Origin: an uncultured Gemmatimonadota bacterium
GTDB taxonomy: Bacteria; Gemmatimonadota; Gemmatimonadetes; Palauibacterales; Palauibacteraceae
Reading direction: 5' to 3'
NCBI GenBank assembly: GCA_913043255.1
Contig: CAJWLK010000014.1
Span: 1-43,995 of the forward strand
DNA length: 43,995 nucleotides
The notes below the pieces were generated by a model. The model did not search any database. It worked only from the letters and a program-made list of their open reading frames with translations, and was not told the DNA's origin. Below, in pieces: positions 10,016-19,168 of this stretch. Within the stretch, counting starts at the first letter, position 1. Each line of letters starts with the position of its first letter. Made by a program: the position numbers and the translations under genes.

Positions 10016-10384
10016 ATGCCGACCATCAATCAGTTGGTCCGAAAGGGCCGAAAGACGGTCCGAAAAAAGAGCAAGTCTCCGGCGCTAGAGGGTAGTCCTC
10101 AAAAGCGTGGTGTTTGCACGCGCGTGTATACAACGACGCCCAAGAAACCCAACTCGGCCTTGCGTAAGGTAGCCCGTGTAAGACTTACGAACGGCTATGA
10201 AGTGACAGCTTATATCGGGGGAGAAGGCCACAACCTCCAGGAACATAGTATCGTTCTCATCCGTGGTGGTCGTGTGAAAGATCTCCCAGGTGTCCGATAC
10301 CATATCGTCCGTGGAACGTTGGACACTTCGGGTGTGGATGATAGGAATCAAGGCCGATCAAAATACGGCTCAAAGAAGAAATAG
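10016..10384 (+). CDS. rpsL: 30S ribosomal protein S12
   Basis: 122 aa, ATG 10016 with GGAG five bases upstream. It is a decoding-centre protein. The invariant [10 protein letters not shown] block begins at residue 43 and [13 protein letters not shown] at 84. Lys43 and Lys88 (classical K42 and K87) are unmutated, which predicts streptomycin sensitivity. Asp89 is the residue methylthiolated in some bacteria. First gene of the str operon, behind the strong promoter at 9852-9878. Confidence 0.98.
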   Translation: MPTINQLVRKGRKTVRKKSKSPALEGSPQKRGVCTRVYTTTPKKPNSALRKVARVRLTNGYEVTAYIGGEGHNLQEHSIVLIRGGRVKDLPGVRYHIVRGTLDTSGVDDRNQGRSKYGSKKK

Positions 10385-10569
10385 CTCGGAGGGTTTTCTA
10401 GGAAATCTGAAATCTGAAGGATCGGGTGGATTCTCCGCCTAAATAAGCTTCGCCAAGTTTGGCGAACTGAGTCCGGTCTCGGACACCGTGGCCGGGCTTT
10501 GTGCGTGAAGTACTAGAGCAATTTGAAGTTAATTTTCGATAAAAGTAGTAATCAACAAAATGGAACGAG
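10385..10569 (+). promoter_or_regulatory. rpsL-rpsG intercistronic region with strong hairpin; candidate S7 operator
   Basis: The 185-nt gap is far larger than most gaps inside this cluster. It holds an inverted repeat at 10449-10466 (TTCGCCA-agtt-TGGCGAA as a 7-bp stem with tetraloop). A second GC-rich segment with complementary CCGG and CGGT/ACCG elements lies at about 10472-10498, and an A/T-rich stretch runs up to the start codon. In E. coli, S7 represses its own translation by binding the rpsL-rpsG gap, so an analogous role is plausible. The hairpin has no U-tract and is not a terminator. Confidence 0.45.
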
Positions 10570-11040
10570 ATGCCACGAAGACAGAGTGCCGAACAGCGTG
10601 AAGTGATTCCGGACTCTCGGTACGCGAGTACCGAAGTCACGAAATTCATCAACATGCTGATGTTAGATGGAAAGAAATCCATTGCCGAAGACATTTTTTA
10701 CGGTGCGATGGAACAGGTTGAGGAAAAGACAGGCCAACCGGCGATGAATGTATTTCGGCAGGCTCTTCAGAACGTGAAGCCGATTCTAGAGGTACGTAGT
10801 CGGCGCGTTGGTGGTGCGACCTATCAGGTGCCTATGGAAGTTCCTTACCGTCGCCGAGACTCACTCGGTCGCCGTTGGTTAGTTGAACATGCGCGTGAGC
10901 GCTCAGGTAAGACCATGATTGACCGCTTGGCCGGCGAGTTTTTGGAGGCGTCTCGTGGCGATGGCGGGGCAGTTCGTAAAAAGGAAGATGTGCATCGGAT
11001 GGCTGAAGCCAATAAGGCATTCGCCCATTACCGATGGTGA
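10570..11040 (+). CDS. rpsG: 30S ribosomal protein S7
   Basis: 156 aa, normal length. It nucleates assembly of the 30S head and lines the E site. Begins MPRRQSAEQREV and contains FINMLMLDGKKSIAE (about residues 26-40) and the conserved RRVGGATYQVP stretch (about 78-88). The Shine-Dalgarno is weak (GGA five bases before ATG 10570), which would fit translational control through the structured gap upstream. Confidence 0.97.
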   Translation: MPRRQSAEQREVIPDSRYASTEVTKFINMLMLDGKKSIAEDIFYGAMEQVEEKTGQPAMNVFRQALQNVKPILEVRSRRVGGATYQVPMEVPYRRRDSLGRRWLVEHARERSGKTMIDRLAGEFLEASRGDGGAVRKKEDVHRMAEANKAFAHYRW

Positions 11041-11099
11041 GTTTCAAATGAGACGAGCCAAGAGGATTCGACAAGCTATGAGGACTGACAGCTAGATCG

Positions 11100-13199
11100 A
11101 TGGACAGAAGAACACCGTTAGAACGGCTCCGGAACATCGGTATTATGGCTCACATCGATGCTGGGAAGACGACAACGACTGAGCGGGTTTTGTATTACAC
11201 TGGTCGAACGCACCGTATGGGGGAAGTGCATCACGGCGATGCTACTATGGACTGGATGGAACAGGAGCAAGAGCGCGGAATTACGATTACATCTGCTGCG
11301 ACCACTTGTTACTGGGAACACGATCAAAATGACTATCGAATCAACATCATTGATACACCTGGGCATGTTGACTTCACCGTAGAGGTTGAGCGTAGTCTTC
11401 GGGTGCTCGATGGCGCGGTCGCACTTTTCTGTGCTGTTGGTGGAGTTGAGCCCCAGTCGGAGACAGTCTGGCGACAGGCAGACAAGTATGGGGTCCCCCG
11501 GATTGCGTTTGTCAACAAGATGGACCGCGTTGGTGCTGATTTCATGAATGTCGTCAAGATGATACGCGAACGTCTCGGCGCAAATGCGCACCCGCTCCAG
11601 ATACCTCTCGGAGAAGGCGAGCTCTATACAGGCCTCATCGATCTCATTCGTCAGGTTGAAATTGTATATAACGATGAGTCACTCGGGTCCGAATGGACGG
11701 AGGGGCCAGTGCCGGATGCGCTGGTGGACCAAGTCGCTGGGCTCAGACATGAACTTATAGAAGCGGCGGTAGAACACGATGAGGAGCTTCTCGAAAAGTA
11801 CCTTGAGGGTCAGGAACTTACTGAAGACGAAATTCGTCAAGCAGTCCGAAAGGCAACCTTAGCTAATGCGATCACCCCGGTTCTCTGTGGGTCTGCGTTC
11901 AAGAATAAGGGAGTCCAACGTCTGTTGGATGCAGTGGTTGAGTTCCTCCCATCGCCAGTTGATGTTCCTCCGGTTGAGGGGCACTTGCAACACAGTGAAA
12001 CATTATCGTCGCGAACGGCTGAGGATGAAGCGCCGTTTTCGGCGCTCGCGTTCAAGATCGCTACAGACCCGTATGTGGGCCGACTGACCTATTTTCGTGT
12101 GTATTCTGGGATGCTCGAATCCGGTTCTTACATACTGAATTCGACAAAAGATAAGAAAGAGCGGATTGGACGACTCCTCCAAATGCACGCGAACAAGCGT
12201 GAAGAACGCGAAGAAGTGTTCGCTGGAGATATTGCTGCTGCAATTGGACTTAAGCACACGAAGACTGGGGATACCCTCTCATCAAAGGATGACCCTATCG
12301 TCCTGGAGTCGATGAGTTTTCCTGAGCCTGTCATCCGGGTTGCAATCGAACCGAAAACTAAAGCTGACCAGGATAAGCTCTCTGAGGCACTTGCTAAACT
12401 TGCAGAGGAAGACCCGACCTTCCGTGTTTTCACCGACGAGGAGACGGGACAGACGATTATCAGTGGGATGGGTGAACTCCACCTTGAGATCATAGTCGAT
12501 CGATTACAGCGAGAGTTCACGATCAATGCTAACGTGGGTAGGCCCCAAGTTGCGTATCGCGAGACGATCCGGAAGGCTGTAGAGAAGATCGAGGGTCGAT
12601 TCGTCCGACAGAGTGGTGGAAGAGGTCAGTTCGGTCATGTCATCATCAACCTTGAACCTACAGAACCAGGTGGTGGGTTTGTCTTTGAATCGGCGATCCG
12701 TGGTGGAAATGTTCCTCGTGAATATGTGTCATCGGTTGAACAGGGGATCCGTGAAGCCCTCGACTCGGGTATCGTTGCGGGCTATCCCATTATCGACGTC
12801 AAAGCGACCCTTATAGATGGGTCCTACCATGAGGTTGATTCGAGTGAGATGGCGTTCAAAATAGCGGGTTCTATAGCTCTCAAAGAGGGCGCACGTAAGG
12901 CAAAGCCAGTGTTACTTGAGCCCGTTATGAATGTGGAAGTCGTCACGCCCGATGATTATTTGGGTGATGTGATGGGTGATCTTTCGAGTCGACGCGGTAA
13001 GATTGGAGGGATGGTCCAGCGATCGTCTGCTCAAGTCGTAGGTGCGTCCGTACCACTGTCTGAAATGTTCGGATATGCGACAACCCTACGCTCACTGAGT
13101 CAGGGTCGGGCCGTCTTCACCATGCAGTTTTCTCACTATGAGGAAGTGCCCAAGTCGAAGGTAGAAGAGATCATGTCGGCGAACGGTGCAGCTGCGTAG
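11100..13199 (+). CDS. fusA: Translation elongation factor G
   Basis: 699 aa, the family length. It is the GTPase that drives ribosomal translocation and, with RRF, recycling. Motifs are the P-loop AHIDAGKTT at 17-25, switch [11 protein letters not shown] from 85, and NKMD at 139-142. Domains II-V follow, ending in the typical QFSHYEEVP region. ATG 11100 has no close Shine-Dalgarno; GAGGA about 15 nt upstream is the only candidate. Third gene of the str operon. The usual next gene, tuf, is absent. Confidence 0.98.
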   Translation: MDRRTPLERLRNIGIMAHIDAGKTTTTERVLYYTGRTHRMGEVHHGDATMDWMEQEQERGITITSAATTCYWEHDQNDYRINIIDTPGHVDFTVEVERSLRVLDGAVALFCAVGGVEPQSETVWRQADKYGVPRIAFVNKMDRVGADFMNVVKMIRERLGANAHPLQIPLGEGELYTGLIDLIRQVEIVYNDESLGSEWTEGPVPDALVDQVAGLRHELIEAAVEHDEELLEKYLEGQELTEDEIRQAVRKATLANAITPVLCGSAFKNKGVQRLLDAVVEFLPSPVDVPPVEGHLQHSETLSSRTAEDEAPFSALAFKIATDPYVGRLTYFRVYSGMLESGSYILNSTKDKKERIGRLLQMHANKREEREEVFAGDIAAAIGLKHTKTGDTLSSKDDPIVLESMSFPEPVIRVAIEPKTKADQDKLSEALAKLAEEDPTFRVFTDEETGQTIISGMGELHLEIIVDRLQREFTINANVGRPQVAYRETIRKAVEKIEGRFVRQSGGRGQFGHVIINLEPTEPGGGFVFESAIRGGNVPREYVSSVEQGIREALDSGIVAGYPIIDVKATLIDGSYHEVDSSEMAFKIAGSIALKEGARKAKPVLLEPVMNVEVVTPDDYLGDVMGDLSSRRGKIGGMVQRSSAQVVGASVPLSEMFGYATTLRSLSQGRAVFTMQFSHYEEVPKSKVEEIMSANGAAA

Positions 13200-13258
13200 C
13201 CTATAGATCGCAATATTCTATGTGATGTTGGGGTGACTAGGAGATAGAAGGAACTTAG

Positions 13259-13567
13259 ATGGCGCAGAAGATCAGAATTCGACTGAAAGCTTTTGATGCG
13301 GCGGTCATTGATCAGACGGCTTCGGACATTGTTCGAACAGCCCAGAAAACAGGAGCATCTGTAAGCGGCCCTATCCCGCTACCGACCCGTCGTCAGCTTT
13401 TCACGGTTTTGAAAAGTCCGCACATCGACAAAAAATCGCGAGAGCAGTTCGAACTCAAAACGCATAAGCGTCTAATTGATATACATGACTCACGGCCGCA
13501 AACGATCGACGCATTGACCAAACTGGATCTTGCAGCTGGAGTCGATGTTGAGATCAAAGTCGAGTAA
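13259..13567 (+). CDS. rpsJ: 30S ribosomal protein S10
   Basis: 102 aa, normal. It assembles into the 30S head and, as NusE, acts in antitermination with NusB. Begins [13 protein letters not shown] and carries [28 protein letters not shown] sequence mid-protein (about residues 41-64). ATG 13259 has GAAGGAA just upstream. It follows fusA by 59 nt without an obvious promoter, so str and S10 genes may be one transcription unit. Confidence 0.97.
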   Translation: MAQKIRIRLKAFDAAVIDQTASDIVRTAQKTGASVSGPIPLPTRRQLFTVLKSPHIDKKSREQFELKTHKRLIDIHDSRPQTIDALTKLDLAAGVDVEIKVE

Positions 13568-13571
13568 TGAT

Positions 13572-14192
13572 ATGCCGGGGATGATTGGCCGAAAAATCGG
13601 TATGACTCAAATCTTCGATGATGATGGGTTTGCCGTTGGTGTGACTGTCTTAGAAGTGGGACCTTGTCCTGTCGTTCAGGTTAAAACGGTAGAGCATGAC
13701 GGTTATGATGCGGTTCAACTGGGCTTTGGCCGCGTCAAAAATACAAGTGTCCGTAAGCCGAAAGCGGGTCATGCGGCACGCGCCGGGCTTGATTACGTCC
13801 CTGAGATCTTAGCTGAATTTAACTTTGACGGTGAAGAAGTGGAGTTGGGTCAAGAAATCACTGTGGAGATGTTTGAGGTCGGATCAAAAGTGAGCATCTC
13901 TGGCCTTACCAAGGGGCGTGGGTTCCAAGGCGTGGTCAAGCGACATGGATTTGGGGGTGGTCGGGCCTCACATGGTGGAAAGTCAGTCCTCCGAAGCCCG
14001 GGTTCCATTGGAGCGGGTACAGACCCATCCCGTGTGATTAAGGGACTCAAGATGAGCGGGCGAATGGGTGGTACAAAGCGAACGGACAGGAGCTGCAAGG
14101 TCATTAACGTCGATGCGGAAAAAAATCTGTTAATGATCCGTGGGTCTGTTCCTGGCGCAAGACATAACATCGTCATCGTAAGGTCGGGTTGA
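13572..14192 (+). CDS. rplC: 50S ribosomal protein L3
   Basis: 206 aa from ATG 13572, four bases after the rpsJ stop. An upstream in-frame start at 13530 would lie inside rpsJ and is rejected. ATG 13581 is a second possible start. Begins [15 protein letters not shown] and contains the [17 protein letters not shown] loop and the [22 protein letters not shown] region that reaches the peptidyl-transferase centre. One of the first proteins to bind 23S rRNA. Its stop overlaps the rplD start by one base. Confidence 0.96.
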   Translation: MPGMIGRKIGMTQIFDDDGFAVGVTVLEVGPCPVVQVKTVEHDGYDAVQLGFGRVKNTSVRKPKAGHAARAGLDYVPEILAEFNFDGEEVELGQEITVEMFEVGSKVSISGLTKGRGFQGVVKRHGFGGGRASHGGKSVLRSPGSIGAGTDPSRVIKGLKMSGRMGGTKRTDRSCKVINVDAEKNLLMIRGSVPGARHNIVIVRSG

Positions 14193-14932
14193 TGAAAGTC
14201 GACACGTATGGTTCCGGCGGGGAAACAGGTGCTCAAAGAGTATTGCCAGCCGAATTGTTCGATGGCACGGTGAACGAAGATGCGCTCCACCAGGTTGTGA
14301 CGGCGATCCGTGCACACGGGAGACAAGGGACGGCATCGACAAAAAACCGAGCTTCTTTCACGAGCGGATCGCGGAAGCCGTGGCGTCAAAAGGGAACAGG
14401 TCGAGCTCGGGCTGGAACGATTCGGTCTCCGCTCTGGCGTGGTGGCGCTATAGTCTTCGGTCCGCAACCACGGTCGTACAGTCCGAAGATTCCTAAGCAG
14501 TTGCGCCAACTTGCGATTCGATCGGCGCTTAATGCACGTGCCCTGGATGGCGACCTTGCATTGCTCGAACCAGTGGAGTTTCCTGAGCCCAAGACTCGTC
14601 AGCTTGTTCAGCTTCTAAGCAGCATTGGCGCTACGGATGATAACGTTCTCATTATGACTACAGGGTACAAACCGAACGTCTATCTTGCAGCTCGGAACTT
14701 GAAGAGGGTGAAGGTATTACCCTGGGGTGAAGCGTCGGCATACGATGTGCTATGGGCCGATATGGTTTTGGTTGAAGCGGATGCTTTCGAGGAACAGGCT
14801 GAGGATGCAAGCGAGGAGCCTCTTCCAGCCGAGGATGTCGCAACTGCAATCACCCCGGAGGCAGACCTTTCAGGGCTGGATGCGGACTCGGCTCAAGCTG
14901 ACTCACGCGATGATTCAGAGGTTGACGAATGA
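14192..14932 (+). CDS. rplD: 50S ribosomal protein L4 with acidic C-terminal extension
   Basis: 246 aa from ATG 14192 (a TTG at 14189 is the alternative). Most L4 proteins are 200-210 aa. The core (about residues 1-199) is normal, including the tunnel-loop sequence SRKPWRQKGTGRARAG. Residues 200-246 form an extra tail with about 18 acidic and one basic residue. L4 lines the peptide exit tunnel and, in gamma-proteobacteria, represses the S10 operon. The start overlaps the rplC stop (TGATG) and the end overlaps rplW by 4 nt, suggesting coupling. Confidence 0.96.
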   Translation: MKVDTYGSGGETGAQRVLPAELFDGTVNEDALHQVVTAIRAHGRQGTASTKNRASFTSGSRKPWRQKGTGRARAGTIRSPLWRGGAIVFGPQPRSYSPKIPKQLRQLAIRSALNARALDGDLALLEPVEFPEPKTRQLVQLLSSIGATDDNVLIMTTGYKPNVYLAARNLKRVKVLPWGEASAYDVLWADMVLVEADAFEEQAEDASEEPLPAEDVATAITPEADLSGLDADSAQADSRDDSEVDE

Positions 14933-15285
14933 GCCGTTCTCCCAGAGAAGTGATCCTTCGGCCATTATTCACCGAAAAGAGCTCTGCGCGCCTCCAGATT
15001 GAGGGAACAGATGCTGGAGGCCGTCGGTTGGATGCGCTCCGAGAAAAAGGTGTTGAAGCTCGTCTAAAGTACACGTTTGAAGTCGCTCCTGACGCTAATA
15101 AGATTGAGATTCGTAAGGCGTTCGAGGCAATGTTCGAGGGGCAGCGAGTGACGTCAGTTCGCACGATGAATGTGCGAGGTAAGAAGAAGCGAATGGGGCG
15201 GACGATGGGTCGCCGTCGTCACTGGAAGAAGGCGATTATAGAGATCGCCGACGGGGCTGTCGTCGACGTCCTCGAAGGGGCCTGA
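14929..15285 (+). CDS. rplW: 50S ribosomal protein L23 with internal insert
   Basis: 118 aa versus about 95-100 in most bacteria. L23 sits at the exit of the peptide tunnel and docks SRP, trigger factor and SecYEG. N-terminal VILRPLFTEKS and the later KYTFEVAPDANKIEIRKA and NVRGKKKRMGR blocks are typical. Between them, about residues 24-45 are an extra charged segment of roughly 20 aa. ATG 14929 overlaps the rplD stop by 4 nt. Confidence 0.95.
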   Translation: MSRSPREVILRPLFTEKSSARLQIEGTDAGGRRLDALREKGVEARLKYTFEVAPDANKIEIRKAFEAMFEGQRVTSVRTMNVRGKKKRMGRTMGRRRHWKKAIIEIADGAVVDVLEGA

Positions 15286-15288
15286 TCA

Positions 15289-16128
15289 ATGCCAATTCGT
15301 AAGTTCAAACCGGTCACATCGGCGTCACGCTTTAGGAGTGTGTCCGCTTTTGATGAAATCACTCGAAAAGAGCCCGAAAAATCGCTCACCGAGGGCATTT
15401 CAAAGAAGGCAGGTCGCAATCACCACGGAAGAGTTACAAGTAGACGACGAGGAGGCGGGCACAAGCGTCGTTATCGTAAGATTGACTTCAAGCGAACTAA
15501 GGATGGGGTGCCAGGTCAGGTAGTGTCGATCGAGTACGATCCCAATCGGTCTGCGCGCATTGCGCTCATCCAATATGCGGATGGAGAGAAGCGGTATATT
15601 CTCCACACTCGCGGCTTGACGCTTGGTCACACGATCGTCTCAGGCCCCGGTGTCGATCCGAGTGTTGGAAACTGTTTGCCGCTGGGGGAAATGCCGCTTG
15701 GAACCGTCGTCCATGCCGTCGAATTTGTACCAGGTAAAGGTGCGCAGATGGCACGCTCCGCGGGCGCTTCAGTTCAGATTGTTGCGAAAGAAAGCGGTAC
15801 GGTCACACTGCGGCTTCCGAGCACGGAAATGAGAATGGTTCCAGAAGCTTGTCGCGCTACTGTCGGACAAGTGGGGAACGTTGATCACGAACTTGTGCGT
15901 TCGGGTAAGGCGGGACGCTCGCGGTGGAAAGGTCGCCGACCCAAAGTTCGCGGAGTCGCTATGAATCCGATTGATCATCCATTAGGGGGAGGGGAAGGGC
16001 GAAGCTCGGGAGGGCGCCCTCCCGTATCACCATGGGGCAAGCCAGAGGGGAAGAAAACGCGCAAGCGGCGGAAGCAGAGTAATAAACTCATTGTACGCGG
16101 GCGCAAACGCGGTAAGGCCACAAAGTAG
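15289..16128 (+). CDS. rplB: 50S ribosomal protein L2
   Basis: 279 aa, normal. It binds 23S rRNA near the peptidyl-transferase centre and is needed for subunit joining. [20 protein letters not shown] lies near residues 44-63. The C-terminal [19 protein letters not shown] contains the conserved functional histidine (equivalent of E. coli H229). ATG 15289 follows GAAGGGG at 15274-15280. It lies 3 nt after rplW and 8 nt before rpsS. Confidence 0.98.
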   Translation: MPIRKFKPVTSASRFRSVSAFDEITRKEPEKSLTEGISKKAGRNHHGRVTSRRRGGGHKRRYRKIDFKRTKDGVPGQVVSIEYDPNRSARIALIQYADGEKRYILHTRGLTLGHTIVSGPGVDPSVGNCLPLGEMPLGTVVHAVEFVPGKGAQMARSAGASVQIVAKESGTVTLRLPSTEMRMVPEACRATVGQVGNVDHELVRSGKAGRSRWKGRRPKVRGVAMNPIDHPLGGGEGRSSGGRPPVSPWGKPEGKKTRKRRKQSNKLIVRGRKRGKATK

Positions 16129-16136
16129 GAGATACG

Positions 16137-16424
16137 ATGCCGAGGAGCGTCAAAAAAGGTCCATACATTGACGATAAGCTGCTCCTGAAGGTGCAGCTTA
16201 TGAACGAGTCTGGCGAAAAAACAGTCATTAAGACTTGGGCACGTGCGTCGACAATTAGCCCTGATTTTGTAGGGCATACTGTAGCTGTACATAATGGAAA
16301 TAAATTCATTCCAGTGTACGTGACTGAGAATATGGTAGGTCATAAACTTGGCGAGTTTGCACCCACACGTCTCTTTCGTGGGCACTCCGGATCTTCTGCT
16401 AAAGATCGGCGTGGTGCGATCTAA
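16137..16424 (+). CDS. rpsS: 30S ribosomal protein S19
   Basis: 95 aa, normal. Head protein contacting the A-site tRNA region and S13. Begins [16 protein letters not shown] and includes the conserved IVDPEFVGH-like segment as [15 protein letters not shown] (about residues 40-54). TAGGAG at 16126-16131, which includes the rplB stop, is the Shine-Dalgarno. Its TAA shares one base with the rplV ATG. Confidence 0.97.
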   Translation: MPRSVKKGPYIDDKLLLKVQLMNESGEKTVIKTWARASTISPDFVGHTVAVHNGNKFIPVYVTENMVGHKLGEFAPTRLFRGHSGSSAKDRRGAI

Positions 16425-16774
16425 TGGAGGCGACTGCGAAGGCGAAGAATGTTCGTATGTCGGCTCGAAAAATGCGACTTGTCATCGATCAAATCCGTGG
16501 GCGAGACGTAGATGAAGCGTTTGCAATTCTCCAATTCTCGAAGAAGAAGGCCTCGCAAGCTATTGATAAAGTGCTCCGATCAGCCGTTGCAAATGCGAGA
16601 TACAGGGCGAATGAGGGTGGAGAGCCATTAGATGTTGATGATCTCTTTGTTCGAGAAGCATATGTGGATGAAGGTCGAACCCTTAGGCGCTGGCGGGCTC
16701 GTGCTTATGGAAGGGCCACGCCAGTGAACAAGCGGAGTAGTCATATAACTGTCATCGTTGATACGAGGGAATAA
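16424..16774 (+). CDS. rplV: 50S ribosomal protein L22
   Basis: 116 aa, normal. The long beta-hairpin of L22 lines the exit tunnel and is a macrolide-resistance site. N-terminal [19 protein letters not shown] and C-terminal [23 protein letters not shown] (hairpin and strand, about residues 85-112) are clear. No hairpin deletion is seen. Start overlaps rpsS by one base, and rpsC begins one base after the stop. Confidence 0.97.
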   Translation: MEATAKAKNVRMSARKMRLVIDQIRGRDVDEAFAILQFSKKKASQAIDKVLRSAVANARYRANEGGEPLDVDDLFVREAYVDEGRTLRRWRARAYGRATPVNKRSSHITVIVDTRE

Positions 16775-16775
16775 C

Positions 16776-17465
16776 GTGGGGCAAAAGACACACCCTTATG
16801 GGTTCCGCATTGGTACGGTTAAGCCCTGGCGCTCGCGCTGGTACGCGCAAGGCAAGGATTTCCCCAAGCTTCTCCAGGAAGATGAGAAACTTAGGAAGTA
16901 CCTTCATGCACGGCTTGGTCATGCGGCTATATCACAGGTCGAAATAGAGCGTAAGCCCACGAAAATTGTCGTGACGATCCACACTGGTCGTCCTGGAGTT
17001 GTTATTGGGAAGCGTGGTGCGGAGGTCGACAAACTGCGTGATGAGCTTTCATTGCTCACCGACGCTGAGGTTTCGGTTAATATCGAAGAGATCAAGCGTC
17101 CTGAAACAGACGCACAACTGGTGGCTGACAATATCGCACATCAGCTAACACAGAGGATTAGCTTTCGACGCGCGATGAAGCGCGCTGTGCAGGCATCAAT
17201 GCGGGCCGGTGCTGGTGGTATTCGGATCCAATGCGGTGGGCGATTGGGTGGCGCTGAGATCGCCCGAACTGAGAGCTATAAAGAAGGTCGTGTTCCTCTG
17301 CATACTCTTCGGGCGGACATCGATTATGCTGAGACACAATCGCGAACCACGTTTGGAACGATTGGGGTTAAGGTTTGGATTTTCCACGGAGAGGTTGTTG
17401 AGGATCGTAGGGGCCAGACGTATACGGCAGGTGGCCGGCGAGGTCGAAGCCGAGGTCGAGGATAG
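16776..17465 (+). CDS. rpsC: 30S ribosomal protein S3
   Basis: 229 aa from GTG 16776, chosen because [13 protein letters not shown] is the family start and GAGGGA lies five bases upstream. A TTG at 16758 would overlap rplV. S3 forms part of the mRNA entry tunnel and helicase. The KH-type GxxG is in [17 protein letters not shown] (about residues 75-91), and the C-terminal domain holds [13 protein letters not shown]. The Arg/Gly-rich tail is common in S3. Confidence 0.96.
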   Translation: MGQKTHPYGFRIGTVKPWRSRWYAQGKDFPKLLQEDEKLRKYLHARLGHAAISQVEIERKPTKIVVTIHTGRPGVVIGKRGAEVDKLRDELSLLTDAEVSVNIEEIKRPETDAQLVADNIAHQLTQRISFRRAMKRAVQASMRAGAGGIRIQCGGRLGGAEIARTESYKEGRVPLHTLRADIDYAETQSRTTFGTIGVKVWIFHGEVVEDRRGQTYTAGGRRGRSRGRG

Positions 17466-17471
17466 ATAGGT

Positions 17472-17882
17472 ATGCTCCAACCAAAGCGGACTAAATACCG
17501 AAAACAGCAGAAGGGGAGACTGAGAGGTAACGCCACTCGGGGAAACAAAGTCTCGTTTGGGGACTACGCCATGCAAACTGTCGAGCCGGGTTGGATCACG
17601 AATCGGCAGATCGAGGCTGCCCGTGTGGCTATGACCCGTCACATTAAGCGGGGCGGCAAGGTTTGGATCCGGATTTTCCCAGATAAGCCGCTGACCAGTA
17701 AACCTGCTGAAACCCGCATGGGCAAAGGAAAAGGTAATCCAGAATACTGGGTTGCCCCCGTTAAGCCTGGTCGTGTGATGTTTGAGATTGAAGGTGTCTC
17801 CGAAGAGTTGGCACGACGTGCAATGGAGCTTGCCGCAGCCAAGTTGCCGGTCAAGACCCGTTTTATGGTTAGGGAGGATTAA
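17472..17882 (+). CDS. rplP: 50S ribosomal protein L16
   Basis: 136 aa, normal. It organises the A-site architecture of the large subunit. Begins [16 protein letters not shown] and contains GYGLQA-region equivalent [15 protein letters not shown] and the C-terminal [19 protein letters not shown] block. The conserved Arg of the hydroxylation region lies in the latter block. ATG 17472 has a short AGG upstream. Confidence 0.97.
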   Translation: MLQPKRTKYRKQQKGRLRGNATRGNKVSFGDYAMQTVEPGWITNRQIEAARVAMTRHIKRGGKVWIRIFPDKPLTSKPAETRMGKGKGNPEYWVAPVKPGRVMFEIEGVSEELARRAMELAAAKLPVKTRFMVRED

Positions 17883-18119
17883 GTGGCTCGCGACGCAATG
17901 TCCGTCCGTGAACTTTCGGATGACGAAATACATGAAGAAGTTTCGCAGGCCAAAGAAGAATTGGCGCGGCTGAAATACCGTGCGGCTTTTGAGGACCTGG
18001 AAAACCCATCACTGCTTCGCACCTTACGTCGCGATATCGCTCGGTTAAAGACTGTAGAACGTGAGCGTGCTTCAATAGAGGACGAGAAGAACGATACTGG
18101 CGAGGAAAATGATGTCTGA
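17883..18119 (+). CDS. rpmC: 50S ribosomal protein L29
   Basis: 78 aa from GTG 17883, immediately after the rplP stop, with AGGGAGG at 17871-17877 as a strong Shine-Dalgarno. L29 sits by the tunnel exit next to L23. The two-helix core [20 protein letters not shown] and [21 protein letters not shown] is typical. The last 12 or so residues are an extra acidic tail, making it longer than the usual 60-70 aa. Confidence 0.95.
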   Translation: MARDAMSVRELSDDEIHEEVSQAKEELARLKYRAAFEDLENPSLLRTLRRDIARLKTVERERASIEDEKNDTGEENDV

Positions 18120-18381
18120 TCAGGCTAGAACGAAAGGCCGTCGCAAGTCTCGTCAAGGGACGGTCGTCAGCGATCAAATGGATAAAACTGTCGTTGTGTC
18201 TGTTGAACGACAGTTGGCACACCCGTTGTACGGTAAACAGGTGAGTCGACAAAAGAGGTACCAGGTACACGATGAAGAAAACAACTACCAAGTTGGTGAT
18301 GTCGTACGCATAGAAGAGACTCGGCCACTCTCGAAAAACAAGCGGTGGCGGGTGCTGGAACTCATCAATCGCCCGGAATAG
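18112..18381 (+). CDS. rpsQ: 30S ribosomal protein S17
   Basis: 89 aa from ATG 18112, chosen over ATG 18109 because GAGGA at 18102-18106 is then five bases away. Early-assembly OB-fold protein of the 30S body. [19 protein letters not shown] (about residues 14-32), HPLYGKQV and the C-terminal [17 protein letters not shown] are diagnostic. The N-terminal basic stretch is slightly long. Overlaps rpmC by 8 nt. Confidence 0.96.
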   Translation: MSDQARTKGRRKSRQGTVVSDQMDKTVVVSVERQLAHPLYGKQVSRQKRYQVHDEENNYQVGDVVRIEETRPLSKNKRWRVLELINRPE

Positions 18382-18393
18382 AGAGACTAGAAG

Positions 18394-18762
18394 ATGATCC
18401 AGCAAGAGTCGGTGGTCCGCATTGCGGATAACTCAGGTGCACGCCGCGCACTTTGTATTCGCGTCTTAGGTGGATCTGGACGACGCTACGCGCGTGTTGG
18501 TGACGTGATTGTTGTGACGGTCAAAGACGCTATTCCAGGAGGGAACGTAAAAAAAGGTGAAGTGGTGCGTGCGGTCGTAGTACGGACGGCTAAAGAGAGC
18601 CGCAGACGTGATGGAAGCTATATTCGATTTGATGAGAACGCCGCGGTGATAATCAATGAGGCTGGTGAGCCCACGGCTACCCGCATCTTTGGTCCTGTAG
18701 CCCGGGAACTTCGCGATAAACGGTTCATGAAAATAGTATCCCTCGCCCCTGAAGTGATCTGA
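18394..18762 (+). CDS. rplN: 50S ribosomal protein L14
   Basis: 122 aa, normal. It forms an intersubunit bridge with 16S helix 44 and binds RsfS. Starts [17 protein letters not shown] and contains [14 protein letters not shown] and the C-terminal [19 protein letters not shown]. First gene of the classical spc operon order. No promoter was recognised in the 12 nt before it, so it is presumably transcribed from upstream. Confidence 0.98.
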   Translation: MIQQESVVRIADNSGARRALCIRVLGGSGRRYARVGDVIVVTVKDAIPGGNVKKGEVVRAVVVRTAKESRRRDGSYIRFDENAAVIINEAGEPTATRIFGPVARELRDKRFMKIVSLAPEVI

Positions 18763-18804
18763 TGGTGTGGATGCAAGGAGCGTAGTGAGAAGGTGGAGTG
18801 AAAT

Positions 18805-19152
18805 ATGACGCAAAAAAAACTCAACATCAGAACTGGCGACACTGTTAAAGTTATTTCTGGTAACTATAGTGGTGCTACCGGACAGGTCCTGCGCACGATT
18901 TTAACCAAAGGACTTGTCGTTGTTCAAGATGTGAATATGCGAAAACACCACCAGCGTCCAACATCTTCTAGTCAGGGTGAAATTAAGGAAGGTGGCATTC
19001 TTACTTACGAGGCTCCGATCCAAGTGTCGAACGTGATGTTGATCTGTCCTCATTGTGACGAACCGACCCGAACCACCAGGCGACATGATTTAGATGGGAC
19101 AATTGAGCGAATCTGCAAACGATGTGACAATCCCGTTCCGACTGTCGGATGA
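18805..19152 (+). CDS. rplX: 50S ribosomal protein L24, zinc-ribbon (C+) type
   Basis: 115 aa. Assembly-initiator protein of the large subunit, later located near the tunnel exit. The N-terminal KOW motif is [19 protein letters not shown]. The C-terminal part carries two CxxC pairs (CPHC and CKRC, about 25 residues apart), a probable zinc ribbon found in some L24 proteins such as Thermus-type but absent from E. coli L24. ATG 18805 has GGTGGAG upstream. Confidence 0.96.
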   Translation: MTQKKLNIRTGDTVKVISGNYSGATGQVLRTILTKGLVVVQDVNMRKHHQRPTSSSQGEIKEGGILTYEAPIQVSNVMLICPHCDEPTRTTRRHDLDGTIERICKRCDNPVPTVG

Positions 19153-19168
19153 GGGAAGATAGATAACA

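Noticed and set aside
10523..10551. Possible promoter before rpsG (TTGAAG with TAGTAA)
   Set aside because: Only about half the hexamer positions match consensus. The region is simply A/T-rich.
11048..11095. A 15-codon basic ORF ([15 protein letters not shown]) ending 4 nt before fusA
   Set aside because: No ribosome-binding site, very short, and consistent with chance in the rpsG-fusA gap. Kept out of the annotation, though a leader peptide cannot be fully excluded.
13530..13571. Upstream start for rplC inside rpsJ
   Set aside because: It would overlap rpsJ by 38 nt and add 14 residues without homology. The conserved [15 protein letters not shown] start begins at 13572.
17196..17933. Minus-strand open frame of 245 codons across rpsC-rplP-rpmC
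   Set aside because: Shadow of three ribosomal genes.
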